From Armigeres subalbatus (lineage: Eukaryota > Arthropoda > Insecta > Diptera > Culicidae), in contig NW_026943225.1 in assembly GCF_024139115.2 (NCBI RefSeq), positions 1 through 64,000 of the forward strand: DNA of 64,000 nt, written 5' to 3'. Both the position numbers and the translations under genes were made by a program. Under the pieces are notes generated by a model. The model was not told the origin of the DNA and did not search any database. It saw nothing but the letters and a program-made list of their open reading frames with translations. Shown piece by piece: positions 10,845-22,463 of this stretch (its first letter is position 1; each line of letters opens with the position of its first letter).

Positions 10845-11886
10845 AGACGTAAGACTTGTATAAACGTAACTTATATACATTTAACTTTTGACTTTTGGAT
10901 CTATGGAGTTTGATCATAGGTATTGATATTGGAAACGACAACTTCCATGCTGTGTAGAATTATTAGCAATTTGTTTATTCAAAACTTCTAGAAATAAAAC
11001 TAATAATTAAGTACATAATTAGAATTGCTTTGTTTCTAACTATTAAGCCCTTATTTACTCAAGCAAATGTAGGGCATTTATAGATTTCTTGTTGATGATA
11101 GTATTTGAAGTTTAAAAATTCTATTAAAAAAATTTCCAGACTTGAGCAAAATGTGCTATTTTAGGGGAACTGTCCCGTTTTCCAAACAAAGCAATACAGC
11201 ACCAATTTCGTTGCTTCTTTTTGCTAACATGCGTGCTTACTACTGAAAAAAATCACAACAATAAGAAACAAGTCACAGAGCAGTAACCCTACTAAAATAG
11301 AGGAGCTATTGCTGATACGTCAACTAAAAATTTAATGTTTTGATTCCAAACTACGAAGTCTACGTCAAGTTTGCGGACTTTTTCAAAACATTCAATGTAA
11401 TACATGTGATTTCGAATCTAAAATGGATATTAACACTATTGCTGATTGTGCATCTTCAATTGCTAATGCCTTCTGCGAATAAATGAAAGAAATTATGTCA
11501 ATCAAATTTTAATTTTCATCTGTGTAGTTGATTTTTTTGCTGGGGAATGTTTAAATGTACGTGTCGTTTATTACCAAGAACAACTTAACATATGGTCAGT
11601 TATATGCCATGACTCGTACCCATCCCAGGATCATGCGGATTATGAAACCAATCACTTTTCGTGGATGAGCAGACCAAATCTCTCTAATTTTATTCTTCTT
11701 CGTTCACCACCGCTGCCCTCGCTGCCTCAGCCATCATCGGCCACTAGCCGTGAACTCCGAGCGATGCGATGGGCGATTACATCCATAGCAACCGACACGA
11801 CTGCATCCGACCATCGTCAAGCACATAACACGCTAACTTTCACCTGCTCAGTGACTGAGTAAAAATGTATTGCTCTCTCTTTCTAT
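10845..11886. other. Gene-free stretch
   Basis: AT-rich sequence with no supported reading frame. A short frame at 11665-11862 is not conserved with anything I recognise and is probably chance. Confidence 0.5.
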
Positions 11887-11982
11887 CCCACGGAAATTTT
11901 ACTCATTTTCCGTCAAAAGCAGGACAACTCAAAACTTTGAGTAATCCTGCTTTTGACGGAAATTGAGTCAAATTTTCATGGG
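11887..11982. repeat. Small inverted repeat (MITE-like)
   Basis: The core arms 11907-11924 (tttccgtcaaaagcagga) and 11945-11962 are perfect 18-bp reverse complements with a 20-bp loop. Imperfect pairing continues outward to about 11887 and 11982. The size and form fit a MITE remnant, but no target duplication is evident. Confidence 0.6.
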
Positions 11983-12753
11983 AAAGCACGTCAGTACGCG
12001 CTGCTGTCACCAATTGTAATGACTCGCACAGACGCACGCGGCAAGCACTGCTTCTTTTAAACAGAAAAAAAAATCATGCGGTGGACCCGAAGGCCCGTGA
12101 CATACCGCATTCTGATGTCCGTGTTAAGAATGCACGGGATTGGTTACATATGACATTTTTGCTGGCTTTGCAAAAATTGAAATTTCCAATAGGTTATCGT
12201 TAATATTCTTAAGTTTCAATGAAATAGGCAAATTGATGGAGAGTGTCCGAGTCGATTGATATATAAATCTTAAAAATCCATCGAAGGATAAAGGGGCTAG
12301 TAACGTTCAAAATCTTCCCTTTCAGCGTAACGCTCTCGATTTCCAAAAATCTAATTGACACCCAGTATAGTAAAGAAAGACGTAAGTCCTACGTCAAAAT
12401 AATCTGTTGTAGGTTGATCATATGGAATTTATTACAATCGTGACTAGAGATAGTGGACATTTTGTATGCGAAGAATGACAATTTACCAATAAAAAAAGGC
12501 AATGAAAGTAATAACAATGAATGTAGCGTTACCACGTACAAATTTATAGGGAAAATATTCTTATGAACGAGCTTGAACCAATCTTGCCATCAAATTGAAT
12601 TATTTATTCAATATCATTAGTCTGGTATCTAGTTGGAATTTGACACCCACGTTTTTAGTTTAGTTCGATATTGAAATAAAAAATAAACACTGAATGCAAA
12701 TATGCCTGCAAATAGAATACCAATTTGCTCAAATATTTTCTGCTTAGTAAATA
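11983..12753. other. Gene-free stretch
   Basis: No coding frame, RNA gene or repeat structure that I can identify. Confidence 0.5.
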
Positions 12754-12920
12754 AGGGTTCTTTCTAAAATTACGTAACGCTAAATTTGGTGATTTTGGAC
12801 CCCCACGCTCCCCCTCGTAACACTTTTTGTATGAAAGGTTTAATTTGTTTGTATGTATCGTAACACTCGGCTTAACCCCCTCCCTCCCCTTACAGCGTTA
12901 CGTAATTTGTGAAAGGCCCC
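12754..12920. mobile_element. MITE with about 26-bp inverted ends
   Basis: The left end 'tttctaaaattacgtaacgc' pairs with the right end 'gcgttacgtaatttgtgaaa', and outer GGG and CCC runs extend the repeat to about 26 bp. Total length is about 167 bp with no coding potential. 'Cgtaacact' occurs twice internally. Flanking 'aaata' is a possible short duplication. Superfamily not determined. Confidence 0.7.
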
Positions 12921-13360
12921 AAATAGATTTATTCCAACTTCGAACGGTGATTAATCGATCGCGTTTCATCTGAATCGCTTCTAGTATATCACCCAACCAG
13001 AGAGTCCAAGATTTGAATGCACTCTTGCATTAATTCCATGCACAGTTTGCCATTATTTTGGGCATATGCCAAATTGCATTAAATCAATATCGCAAGCCAT
13101 TGCTTTAGGTCCCCGGACACGAGAAAATAGAAACAAGTTATGTGTTATGTTATGTCTATTTTTAACCTTAACCTTAACTTACATACAAAAATATTGCACC
13201 AGAGGCTTGTGTTGAATCTAAACCACCCTACACCACGCTTATCACTTCTTGACTGACGCGCTAGCCTTCTGGACTATACGTTAGATAAGAGAAGCAGTAA
13301 CCAAAGAAAATCATAATCTGCGTTATATGTTATATTTGTTCATTATTTATTTCTCAGACT
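12921..13360. other. Gene-free stretch
   Basis: AT-rich; nothing recognised. Confidence 0.5.
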
Positions 13361-14385
13361 AAGGCCGGAGTGGTCTGTGCATTAAATAAGTCTTCTCCAT
13401 TTAACTCGGTCCATGGCTGCACGTCACCAGCCCCGCAGTCTGCGAAGAGTTCGCAAATCGTCTTCCACCTGATCGATCCTCCATACTCGCTGCGCAGCTC
13501 GCCTTCTTGTGTCAGTTGGATCGCTGTCGAGAACCATTTTCACCGGGTTATTGTCGATGGATGGTCCTCCCAACAGCTGTTGCAACTCGGGGGTTCACGA
13601 GTATTGTCCAGATCTCGTGTCCGTCGAGGAGTACCGGTCTTATAGATAGTCAGTTTGACACGGTGGCAAACTTTATTCGATTAGAGCGTTTTGCTCATCC
13701 CAAATTACGTACGATTTCCTGCCTTGATGCTTATCGGAATTTGTCTGCTCGTATCGTGTTAAGGTCATCAATGAGCCCAAGTACATGAATTCTTCAACCA
13801 CCTCGATTTCGTTACCACCGATCAGTGACGGAAAATGTCATTTCGGTGCCATGGGAATGATTTGTTAGGCTTACTCCATCTTCTCAAAGTTACGTGTCAT
13901 AATTTCAATGTTGACGGCGAAACCAAATAGCTGAACGGACTTCGTGAGAATCGTACCATTCATGTCAATCCCTGCCATTTTTATTACTCCCTCCAAATCG
14001 ATGCTGAACGGCAGAAAGACCATTACTGCCGTTACCCTCCGTGCGTTTTGAAGGGACTCTTGAGAATGTCCCTGAAGCTTGAACTACGCACATCATTAGA
14101 TCTATCGTATCTATCGTATCTATCTATTGCCTTGACCAACCGTATCAGTTTATTCGGAAGAGCGTTCACCCATAAATCCCGCCTGGTACTGCCCCACGAA
14201 CTCTCTTCCAATTGGTGTTAGTCGACGGCATAAAATTTGGTAGAGTACCTTGTAGGCGACGTTCAGCAATGTGATTGCGCGATAGTTGATACAATCCAGC
14301 TTATCGCCCATTTTGTAGATGGGACACAAGACCACTTCCATCCATTCCTGCGTCAGCACCTCATCCTCCCAAACCAATTGTGGGG
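13361..14385 (-). pseudogene. RTE-like LINE remnant, RT domain and 3' part
   Basis: Minus-strand reverse transcriptase remnants with internal deletions. At 14377-14150 the frame reads an RT fingers region (WMEVVLCPIYKMGDKLDC, then YRAITLLNVAYKVLYQILCRRL, then GQYQAGFMGERS). Farther down at about 14000-13850 the ALEGVI-type and FADDI-region remnants (LEGVIKMAG; NIEIMTRNFEKME) are legible. 13370-13790 corresponds to the C-terminal part. The NYR-x-I-x-LLNVAYK pattern is typical of the RTE group; the clade is an inference. The block at 13635-13720 is also found at 55235-55320, so the two loci belong to one family. A SINE sits at its upstream end. Confidence 0.75.
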
Positions 14386-14397
14386 TTTGAGTAAGTT
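14386..14397. repeat. SINE target-site duplication, left
   Basis: tttgagtaagtt, repeated at 14618-14629. Confidence 0.85.
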
Positions 14398-14617
14398 CTT
14401 CTTCTTCTTGTTATTGGCATTACATCCTCACACTGGGACAGAGCCGCCACGCAGCTTAGTGCTCATTGAGCCCTTCCACAGTTATTAACTGCGAGGTTTC
14501 TAAGCCAGGTTACCACCCGAAAATTGCCTAGACCGGCACCGGGAATCGAACCCAGCCACCCTCAGCATGGTCTTGCTTTATAGCGGCGCGTCTTACCGCA
14601 CGGCTAAGGAGGGCCCC
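14398..14617 (-). mobile_element. Feilai-like SINE with an internal deletion
   Basis: On the minus strand it begins ggggccctcctta and carries an A box (ttagccgtgcgg) and a B box (ggttcgattcc), the RNA polymerase III promoter of tRNA-derived SINEs. It ends in an (AAG)n tail. Compared with 44598-44888 it lacks the roughly 70-bp block containing 'cattcgtatatcatgag'. A perfect 12-bp duplication flanks it. Confidence 0.9.
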
Positions 14618-14629
14618 TTTGAGTAAGTT
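14618..14629. repeat. SINE target-site duplication, right
   Basis: tttgagtaagtt, matching 14386-14397. Confidence 0.85.
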
Positions 14630-14790
14630 ATTAATTAATTGTTTTTTCGTCTTCGATTGGATCGTACAGACTACTTTTATTCTAAGTTCCTTATTCTAGA
14701 TTTGAAACAATACTTGGACACATTAAAATCAAACAAATTATAAACATTATTAAAAGCTCTAAGGCAAGAGCTAAAGGGATTATTGTATCC

Positions 14791-16200
14791 GTACGTTGTT
14801 CGGTGGGTTGAGACAGCGAGTAAATCAGTGTGACGCATGCTCAACTACTATGCTCAACTGTACATCCACGAGCAAGTCCGGACAGTCTATGTTACTGCTG
14901 ATGATGTCATACACTACAAGTCTTCTGAAGTTGAGTCGTCTAGTTGAGAGTAGTTCCAAGTCGATTAGCTGACATCGGGCTCTATAGTCAGGTAAGTGCA
15001 TTGGATCGTTCCACGGTAGGTGCCGAAGTGCAAAACGGATGAACTGCTTTTGAACTCGTTCAATGCGAATCACTTGGGTCGTATTGTACGGCGTCCAAAT
15101 AGGGGCAGCATATTCTTAAATAGTCATCAGTGAGTGAGTCATCACAAGTGCACAGTACAGAGCTTTCAAGGTGTAAACATCGGTAAAATGAGCTGCATTC
15201 CTACGAAGAAATCCAAAAACTGCGAATGCCTTCGCCGTTATTGCAGAAATATGTTCGTTGAACCGCAATTTAGAGTCCATTGAAACGCCCAAGTCACCAA
15301 TCAACGAAACACGCTCTAGTGCAGCATCGGCAAAAGTATAGCTGTACATTATTGGGGATATGATTCGGCAGAAGGTGATTACTTTACATTTCGCCACATT
15401 CACGCTCATTCCGTTTTCATCGCACCAACGGCGGAGTACGTCAATATCAGTTTGTAGAGCAACACAATCCAGCAAAGAGTGAATTACTCTGAAAATGTTG
15501 AGGTCGTCAGCGTACAGAAGCTTCGCAAAGGTAAGGCAGTTGGTCAATTCATTGATATACAGGATAAACAGTAAAGGTCCCAGCACGCTTCCCTGGGGCA
15601 CACCCGAGGTAATGCTGAAAGTTCTATATCGTGAGACATCAACACGAACGAAACCCTCAGGTATGACATTATCCATTCAGGGAAACCCAAGTGGCGTAAC
15701 TTTGCAACGGCATGTTGGTGAGGTACGGTGTCGAAAGCTTTCGAAAAATCTATGTATACGGAGTCCACCAGATTGCGCTTCTTGACTTCACGGAAGAGCG
15801 CATTAGCATAGCAGATTTGTTGTACTAGAGCGTTGAGGAAGGAAACCGTGCTGATGAATGGAAATGAATGGTTTAACAGCAGATAACAAAACTTTATGAA
15901 CTAATGATTCAAGAAGTTTTCCAACACAACAAAGAATGGAAACTCCACGGTAGTTATTAACTTTGCGCAAACTTTCAGATTTGTGAATTGGAATCATCGT
16001 TGCTGTTTTCCAATAGTCCAGGGAACATTTTTTCACTTAACGATCTGTTGAAAAGCAGTGTTAGTGGAGCCGCTAGTGATTCAGCATAGGCTTTCAGCAG
16101 GAAAGGTGTTAGGCCATCCACTCCGGCACCTTTTGAAGCATCTAAATCTCGAAGAGCTTTCAACACTTCTAGGTTGGAGAAGAACAGAAAGGGCGCGAGG
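14791..16200 (-). pseudogene. CR1/jockey-like LINE ORF2 remnant (RT and C-terminus)
   Basis: A reverse transcriptase in several minus-strand frames. In order: a DASKGAGVDGLTPFLLK region (16166-15975), a NNYRGVSIL region ending in HGFLPQRSSTTNL (16036-15803), motif A VYIDFSKAFDTVPH (15768-15720), then GVPQGSVLGPLLFILYINE and the catalytic LLYADD box (15620-15500), and a thumb and C-terminal region ending in an RIERVQKQFIRFALRHLPW stretch (15073-14825). All key RT motifs are legible, including Asp-Asp, but at least four frameshifts or stops separate them. No endonuclease is present upstream, so the copy is 5' truncated near 16200. CR1-like is my best guess; jockey is possible. Confidence 0.8.
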
Positions 16201-16960
16201 TCAATATCGTGCGGTAAAACATTCGAAAAACTAGAAGTTACGTATTGCTATTGAGTGAAAAACAACGGCGTGAAAACAGATGAATCTGTTAGCAATCGAG
16301 CAGTGCATCAAATCCAGAGGGAAAATGAAAATGAATGTTTAAATTTGTTTTTAATATGAGTCTTGAACCAAAACATTACTCAAACGGAATTTTAAATAAT
16401 ATTCCAAATTAGAGAAGGTGGTCTATTCATTATTGTGTACATATGATGAGAGAAATTGTAATCTAAATTGATTTTTATTTGGTTTATCGACGGTTGAGAT
16501 TAATATACGGGTGTTATTATATACAGATGACACCTACTACTTTTAGTTTTGAAACTACTTTGATATTTTTGAAAATTCGTCATGTGGTGGATAGTGGCGA
16601 TGAATTTTTGATAGGACGTGCTACTTTACGGATAAATTTCTATGAGCCCTAGGAAAATAATCAAGAAAGTTGTCATTTTGTTGCAAGGCTAAATATTGTG
16701 GTAAACACTTTACTGAACCGGTTTTGGTTTAACAATAGCTCAGGCATTTCTAATCCAAATTTACATGTTTAAAATGATCGTCAGCTCTACATTTTCCGAA
16801 ACTAGCATTAGATTGATGATCGAACAACATTTGTAATCGGTTCTGGAAGGACGAAGGTTGACATTTTCTAATGTACAGAAATAGAATAATATTATTTTGA
16901 TTCTCCATCTTGTAAAACATATGCCTAAAACTATTTCAGGTGATGTCTAAAAGTGGAAGC
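16201..16960. other. Gene-free stretch
   Basis: AT-rich, nothing recognised. Confidence 0.5.
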
Positions 16961-17340
16961 CATGATGTAGTCAATATACCTGCAGATTTCCAAGGTTCTC
17001 CAAATCGTGCTGGACTGGAACTCAGCATTCGTCTACCAAATCAACTACGCTTGATGCAAAGCCGATAACATCACATCATATCTGGACAGGACCGTAGAGG
17101 TCATGTGTATGATTTATGATTAGGAATAGGAATAGGATAGGATTTTCTAGGTCCTCCGAATTGTGTTGGAGAACTGTCAGAATCGTCAAAACGACGTTTG
17201 AAACATTGTCTCAAAAGCAGATAATCGTTTGAAAATTTGAATCAGCCTTTCAGAGAATATACTTGGTGCAACTCCGTTTACAACGCATCATGTCCAAACA
17301 GGACCATAGAAGCCATGCGTATGAGTTTCTAACCAGACAG
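16960..17340. repeat. Diverged tandem duplication, unit about 190 bp
   Basis: 'ttccaaggttctccaaatcg' near 16990 aligns with 'tttctaggtcctccgaattg' near 17143, and 'catcatatctggacaggacc' near 17074 aligns with 'catcatgtccaaacaggacc' near 17286. An inverted partial copy lies at about 18070-18120, on the other side of the polypurine tract. Confidence 0.5.
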
Positions 17341-17395
17341 TTCGAATCAAATGTTCTAAACGCTACGAATTGCTGATGCTGGGCCATTAGGCCGA

Positions 17396-18015
17396 ATGAG
17401 AAGTGAGGGAAAAGTGAGGAAGAACTAAGACGGAAGAAGAAAGAAGAGAGAAGAAAAGGAGAAGGAAGATGGAATTAGAAAGAAGGATTAAAGAAAAAAA
17501 GCAGAAGGAAAAAATAAGAAAGATGAAAGAAGGAAGAAAGAAGGAAGAAGAAAGAAGGAAGAAGAAAGAGGGAAGAAGGAAAAGAAATTTCGGATAGGAA
17601 GAAGAAAGAAGAAGAAGGAAAAGGAAGAGGAATAAGGAAGAAGAGAGAGAAGAAAGAAGTAAAGAAGAAAAGAGATGGAGGAAAAGTAAGTAAGAAAAAA
17701 TGGAAGAAGGAAAAGAGAAAAGAAAGAATAAGGAAGAACGAAGTAGGAATAACAAAGAAGGAAAAGAAAGAAGGAACATGAAAAAGAAGAAAGAAGGAAA
17801 AGAAGGAAGGAAGATGGAAGAAGAATGAGGGAACAAGAAAGAGTTAAGAAGATATAAGGAAGAAAGGAGAAGAAAAAGAAGTAGGACGCAGGAAGAAGGA
17901 AGAAAGAAGAAAGAAAGTAGAAGGAAAAGTAATAAGAAAGAAGAAAGAAGGAAGCAGGAAGAATAACGAATAAAGAAGGAAGAAGGAAAAGTAAGAAGGA
18001 AGAATGAAAAAGAAG
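17396..18015 (+). repeat. Polypurine GA-rich tract of about 620 bp
   Basis: Almost pure A/G on the plus strand, built from gaag, gaagg and aagaa blocks with only scattered pyrimidines. Long minus-strand frames of Ser, Phe and Leu result purely from the composition. Such tracts can form triplex DNA, but that is an inference. Confidence 0.9.
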
Positions 18016-18149
18016 TGAACCTGCGACTGTTGTAACAGCTCTGCATTTAAATTGAACATTTCGCATAATAAATTATATAAATGACCTCTAAGGTCCCATT
18101 CTGACATGATGCGTTGATGTCGTGTCATCAAACGTTGTGAAATTGTAGA

Positions 18150-19215
18150 CCAGGGTGCACAACGTACGGCCTGCGGACCGGATCCGGCTCTTTGCTCGAT
18201 GTTTTATGGCTCGGCGTTTAAAAAAAACTTCGAACTCAGCCCGCAACTTTTTTGATTCAAATTATCAGTGGAAGAGTGGACACGAAACAACAAACTTTCT
18301 CCATTTGGGAAACACGAAGTCGAAAATGAACAGACCAATTTTGCGTTTAGTGAGTGTCGACTCGAGTCTCACCCATGAACGAAATCGTTTCAAAGTTGAC
18401 TGCTGAATTTTAAGAAACGGATCACATTCCAGGAGGGTGAACTTGTTTGGAACAATCTAGTGTTATTGTCATCGTAGCATAACGATAAACTCCTTTAGTA
18501 GCCTTTGTTTGTCGGGGATCATGGTGAAGGCAAAGTTCTCGCAGAAGCTTTGAAAACTACGTCACGTGAAAAAGCCTCCTGCTTCAGATTATGCCTCTCG
18601 CAATCGATGAAAACATTGAGTGAAAATAGCCTATCTGCAAATCACAGAGGAATTGGCAGCTTAGGAACTTAGTTTTCTTATGAGAGTCAATGAGCGAAAA
18701 CGCATTAATTCAAAGTATTGACGCTCATCGTGAAACAATCAACTTTGACATCGCGGAGGAACTCAATCATCACCAATTCCAAGTTATATTGACAGAAAAA
18801 GCAAAATACAAAGACTTCTGATTATTAAGTGCTATNNNNNNNNNNNNNNNNNNNNNNNNNCTCACCTGGGTGATTATTACCCCATACCGTTGTGAAAAAA
18901 CTCATATGTGAATATGCATTATGTGAGCAACATGCAACCGAACGAAGCACATCGATCTATTTTTACAAGATGAAGGAAAACTAATGCTCGAGCTGTATGA
19001 TCCTGAATGCGTGAGTGACTTAGCTTTTCTAGTAGATATCACCAAACATTCTCAATGACTTGAACATGAAACTGCAAGGCAAGGATCAACACATCGAACT
19101 TTTATTATGCAACATTAAAGCTTTTGAAACAAATTTAACACTTTGGCCTAGTTGCTGGTAAAATCGAAGCCCTTCAACTGGAATTTTCTGGCCTATTCGC
19201 TTATTTTCATTTTTT
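18150..19215 (+). pseudogene. hAT transposase remnant, GTF2IRD2/ZBED5-like
   Basis: The clearest part is at 18960-19160. One frame reads ELYDPECVSDLAFLVDITKH; a +1 shift then gives LNDLNMKLQGKDQ followed by IKAFETNLTLWP. This combination is the conserved core of hAT transposases of the Charlie8/GTF2IRD2/ZBED5 type. The upstream region (18500-18640) has only weak matches. A 25-base gap (18836-18860) falls inside. Multiple stops make it dead. A stretch rich in 'ggcctgcggaccggatccgg' near 18165 may be the element's left end, but no partner end was found. Confidence 0.65.
18836..18860. other. Assembly gap (25 N)
   Basis: Exactly 25 N, the same as the second gap, so the length is probably a convention rather than a measurement. 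Confidence 0.95.
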
Positions 19216-19221
19216 TATTAA

Positions 19222-19461
19222 CCTCCAAGCCAAACCAACCCCTGTTCCATCGTTGATACAGGCGCAGATGAGGGCGTGTTGAGTGTCGATGATTGGAACA
19301 CTCTAAAGCGGACGGAATTTGAGGCCTTCGCAATCATAAAAGGGACTGCAAATGTTTTCCAAGCGCATGGTTTAAGACTGTCTTTGATGGTACTAGGAGA
19401 AACCGATGTGAAAATGAGAATTGGTAGCAAGTCATGCAGGACCACATTGAATGCCATTTAG
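19222..19461 (+). pseudogene. Retropepsin-like aspartic protease fragment of a gypsy-type element
   Basis: An open frame with IVDTGADEGVLSVDDW, where Asp-Thr-Gly at 19255-19263 is the catalytic triad of retroviral-type proteases, which cut gag-pol precursors. About 75 residues are legible to the stop at 19461. It sits upstream of RT, RNase H and integrase remnants (21768-23323) in the order expected for a Ty3/gypsy pol gene. The sequence between is replaced by the foldback at 19511-21358. There is no visible gag or 5' LTR. Confidence 0.6.
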
Positions 19462-19510
19462 GATGAAAATCATTTTCTGCTATCTGGACGTTGCACTATG
19501 GTCCAGGATA

Positions 19511-21358
19511 CAGATTTACGCGGAAAGATGCATTTTACGCCAAAACTATATTTTTTACAAAAAACTGTTGTTCTACAAAATTGTTCGAAATAGTAAGGCA
19601 ATCTTTATGGTTCTACCGAAAAATAGGGTGGCCCATCATATAAAAATAATTAGAAAATATTTTTTTTATTTCTCAGAATATTGACATGTTATGTTCTAAA
19701 AAGTTGTAGCGTAGCTTATTCTAATCAATCTCGCTAAAACAAATTTTTCTGTAGCTCTTAAGTTGGCTGATTTAGAGCAATTTTCCCTAATTGGATTAGG
19801 GTGTACCTCAAAAAACAGTATTTTTGATCTACTTTTTTTGTTTTAAATTTCTCGAAAAAGTCGTGTTAAGGTGACTTTTAGAGCTCAAAAAATGCAACTT
19901 TTGATGGGTAAAAATGCTCAATATCTTTTTCCGATCAAAAGTTATAATTGTTTTTCTGTCAAAATTACATTTTTTTTTATAAGTTGATATCTCCGGTTAG
20001 GGCAGACCAAAAAAATATATTTACACGGCATTTGAAAGAGAAATTAATATTCTTTATTATGTCAAAAAATTGGGGATATGTTATTTTTTTATCTCAAATT
20101 TTATCAATTTTACTAAAATCATGCTTTTTTAAATAAATTAATAGAACTCGACAACGGAAGAAGATACATACGATATTCTTATAGCAAAACACGTGAAAAG
20201 CCCCAAAAGTCTTCAGAAGATGACATTCGTGAGAAATGAAAAATAAAAAATCTACAGCTTTAACACTTTTTATAAGTTTTATCGTTATCATCGTATTGCA
20301 AGATTTACGAGAAAAGATGCATTTTCGGTCTGAAGCATATTTTTAAGAAACAAAGTTTGTTCTACAAAGTTGTTCTGGATACTTGGGCCCTTATTATATA
20401 GTTATCGAAAAATAGGGTGAACCATTTTATAAGAACGTGATTTTTTTATTCTCCGAAATATTGACACAAAATGTTATACAAAATTGTAGCGCAGCTTTTC
20501 CCAATTAACTTTGCTATATAAACTTTTTCTATAGCTCTTAAGCTCACTGTTTTAGAGCAATTTTACATGCCAGGATTAGGGTGCCCCTTGAAAAACAATA
20601 TTTTTGATCTGCTTATTTCATTTTTTATTATTCACGGATGTCACCTTCTGAAGTCTTTTGGGGCTTTTTAAAACGCGTGTTTTGCTATAAGAATATCGTC
20701 TGTATCTTCTTCCGCTGTCGAGTTATATTAATTTATTTGAAAAAACATGATTTTAGTAAAATTAATTAAACTTGAGATAAAAAAATAACATATCCTCAAG
20801 TTTTTGACACAACAAAGAATATTAATTTCTCTTTCAGATGCCGTGTGAATATATTTTTTTGGTCTGCCCTAACCGGAGATATCAACTTATGAAAAAAATG
20901 TAATTTTGACAGAAAAATACTTGTAACTTTTTATCGGAAAAAGATATTGAGCATATTTATCCATCAAAAGTTGCATTTTTTTGAGCTCCAAAAGTCACCT
21001 GAAGACGACTTTTTCGAAAAATCTAAAATAAAAAAGTAGATAAAAAATACTGTTTTTTTTTAGGTACACCCTAATCCAATTAAGTAAAATTGCTCTAAAT
21101 CAACCAACTCAAGAGCTACAAAAAAAGTTTTTTTAGCAAAATTGATTGGAATAAGCTACGCTACAACTTTTTAGAACATAACATGTCAATATTCTGAGAA
21201 ATAAAAAAATATTTTCTAATTTCCTTTATATGATGGGCCACCCTATTTTTTGGTAGAACCATAATGATGGCCTTACTATTTCGAACAATTTTGTGGAACA
21301 ACATTTTTTTCTAAAAAATATAGTTTTGGCGTAAAATTCATCTTTCCGCGTAAATCTG
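19511..21358. mobile_element. Large foldback element of about 1.85 kb
   Basis: Arms at about 19511-20245 and 20628-21358 are reverse complements, starting with cagatttacgcggaaag and ending with its complement. The central part (about 20295-20620) is a diverged direct copy of the outer arm, so the same unit occurs three times. Repeated landmarks are 'aaaaatagggtggcccatca', 'ggattagggtg' and 'tagagcaatttt'. No transposase. It interrupts the gypsy pol remnant between protease and RT. No clear target duplication. Confidence 0.75.
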
Positions 21359-21361
21359 AAC

Positions 21362-21638
21362 GAGAAATTGCGAAAAAGGATTCGTCTGCCGGTGGGACTT
21401 GAACCCACACTATTCCATTAAGTACACGGACTTATTACCTCAGATAACAGATATTTAGGATGGCATCCAATACGTGTGTAAATATCCGCAACCGTAAATA
21501 TAAATGTATTTAAAATTGGGAATGCGATTGGCAATCGTTTGGAGATGACGCAAGGATCATTATTGTAAAAAATGGAACCTAAACGCGACTGTCAAACTGG
21601 GTTCAAATCCCACCGGCAGCCAAATTTTTCGCAATATC
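21362..21638. repeat. Inverted pair of tRNA-like ends
   Basis: Left arm 21362-21407 and right arm 21589-21638 are inverted copies. Each includes a tRNA T-arm-like motif: on the minus strand GTGGG-TTCAAGT-CCCAC at the left, a perfect 5-bp stem with a 7-nt loop, and on the plus strand TGGG-TTCAAAT-CCCA at the right, both followed by CGGCA. The rest does not fold as a complete tRNA. Two SINE heads in inverted order is a plausible origin. Confidence 0.55.
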
Positions 21639-21767
21639 TCATAAAACACCTTAAAATGGCAAATCATGTGTATCAAAATCAAATATCTTTTCCGAAAAAG
21701 AAAAAATCGAACTTCCCTCAATTACGAGAGGGCTCTAATTATTCTGTACTTTGAACATGATGTCTAA

Positions 21768-22430
21768 AAGATTGATATTCGGATTATCGACATCCCCAGA
21801 GCTTTTTCAAAAAAGTATGGAGACAATTCTTGACGACTTTCCATGGACATTTTGATTCACGATTTTCACAGATATTGACTCTCAGCTGAAGGCGTTACTA
21901 TTTCACCTGAAATGTTGAAGTCTATTAGGACATTTCGGGAACCAAAATCAGCCGAAGAAGTCAGGAGTTTCTTGGGATTATCTGCGTTTGTTAGTCGACA
22001 CACACTAAATTTTTCAACAATGTCGAATCCTTCGAATTTGCTGACTAGAAAAGGAACTCCATTCGAATGGACAGAGCTGCAGCATAACGCTTTTGTTTCG
22101 CTTAAGGACTCTTTTAGTGATTGAAAAACGTAGGCATTTATTCAATCCGGAATCGGAGATATAAGTTGAAAAGGATGCTTGTGCAGGAGCTTTGGCTATA
22201 GTTTGGGCCCTGGAAAGGTTTCATTATTTCCTTTACGGAATGTCGTTCTGGCTCATTACCACAAGGCACGAGAGATTAATACGCCTGGGTTCTACTGATA
22301 TTTGCTTAATTGCTGTACCACTTAACGAAATCGCAAAAGCAACTCAGCAGGACGATGGCCCGAAACTCCTGGACGATATAAACCAATATCTAACGAACTT
22401 TTTACAGATAGAGATATAATCCTGAGGAAT
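21768..22430 (+). pseudogene. Ty3/gypsy pol remnant: RT palm end and RNase H
   Basis: The gypsy reverse transcriptase is legible as RLIFGLSTSPELFQKSMETI near 21768. Next, at 21912-22124, comes the RT connection region FREPKSAEEVRSFLGLSAFV with RKGTPFEWTELQHNAFVSLK. RNase H follows at 22192-22260 as AIVWALERFHYFLYG. Stops and a deletion between RT and RNase H break the frame, and the N-terminal fingers and the catalytic box are missing. The motif style resembles mag-type elements of mosquitoes, which is an inference. Confidence 0.75.
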
Positions 22431-22463
22431 AATAAGATTACAATTCTGTGAAGTATATATGGC

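Noticed and set aside
17387..18066. Minus-strand frames of 219 and 192 codons rich in Ser, Phe and Leu
   Set aside because: A compositional product of the polypurine tract; three overlapping frames look alike.
21381..21625. Two tRNA genes
   Set aside because: Only T-arm-like motifs are present; acceptor stems and a correct A box are missing, and the two are inverted halves of a palindrome.
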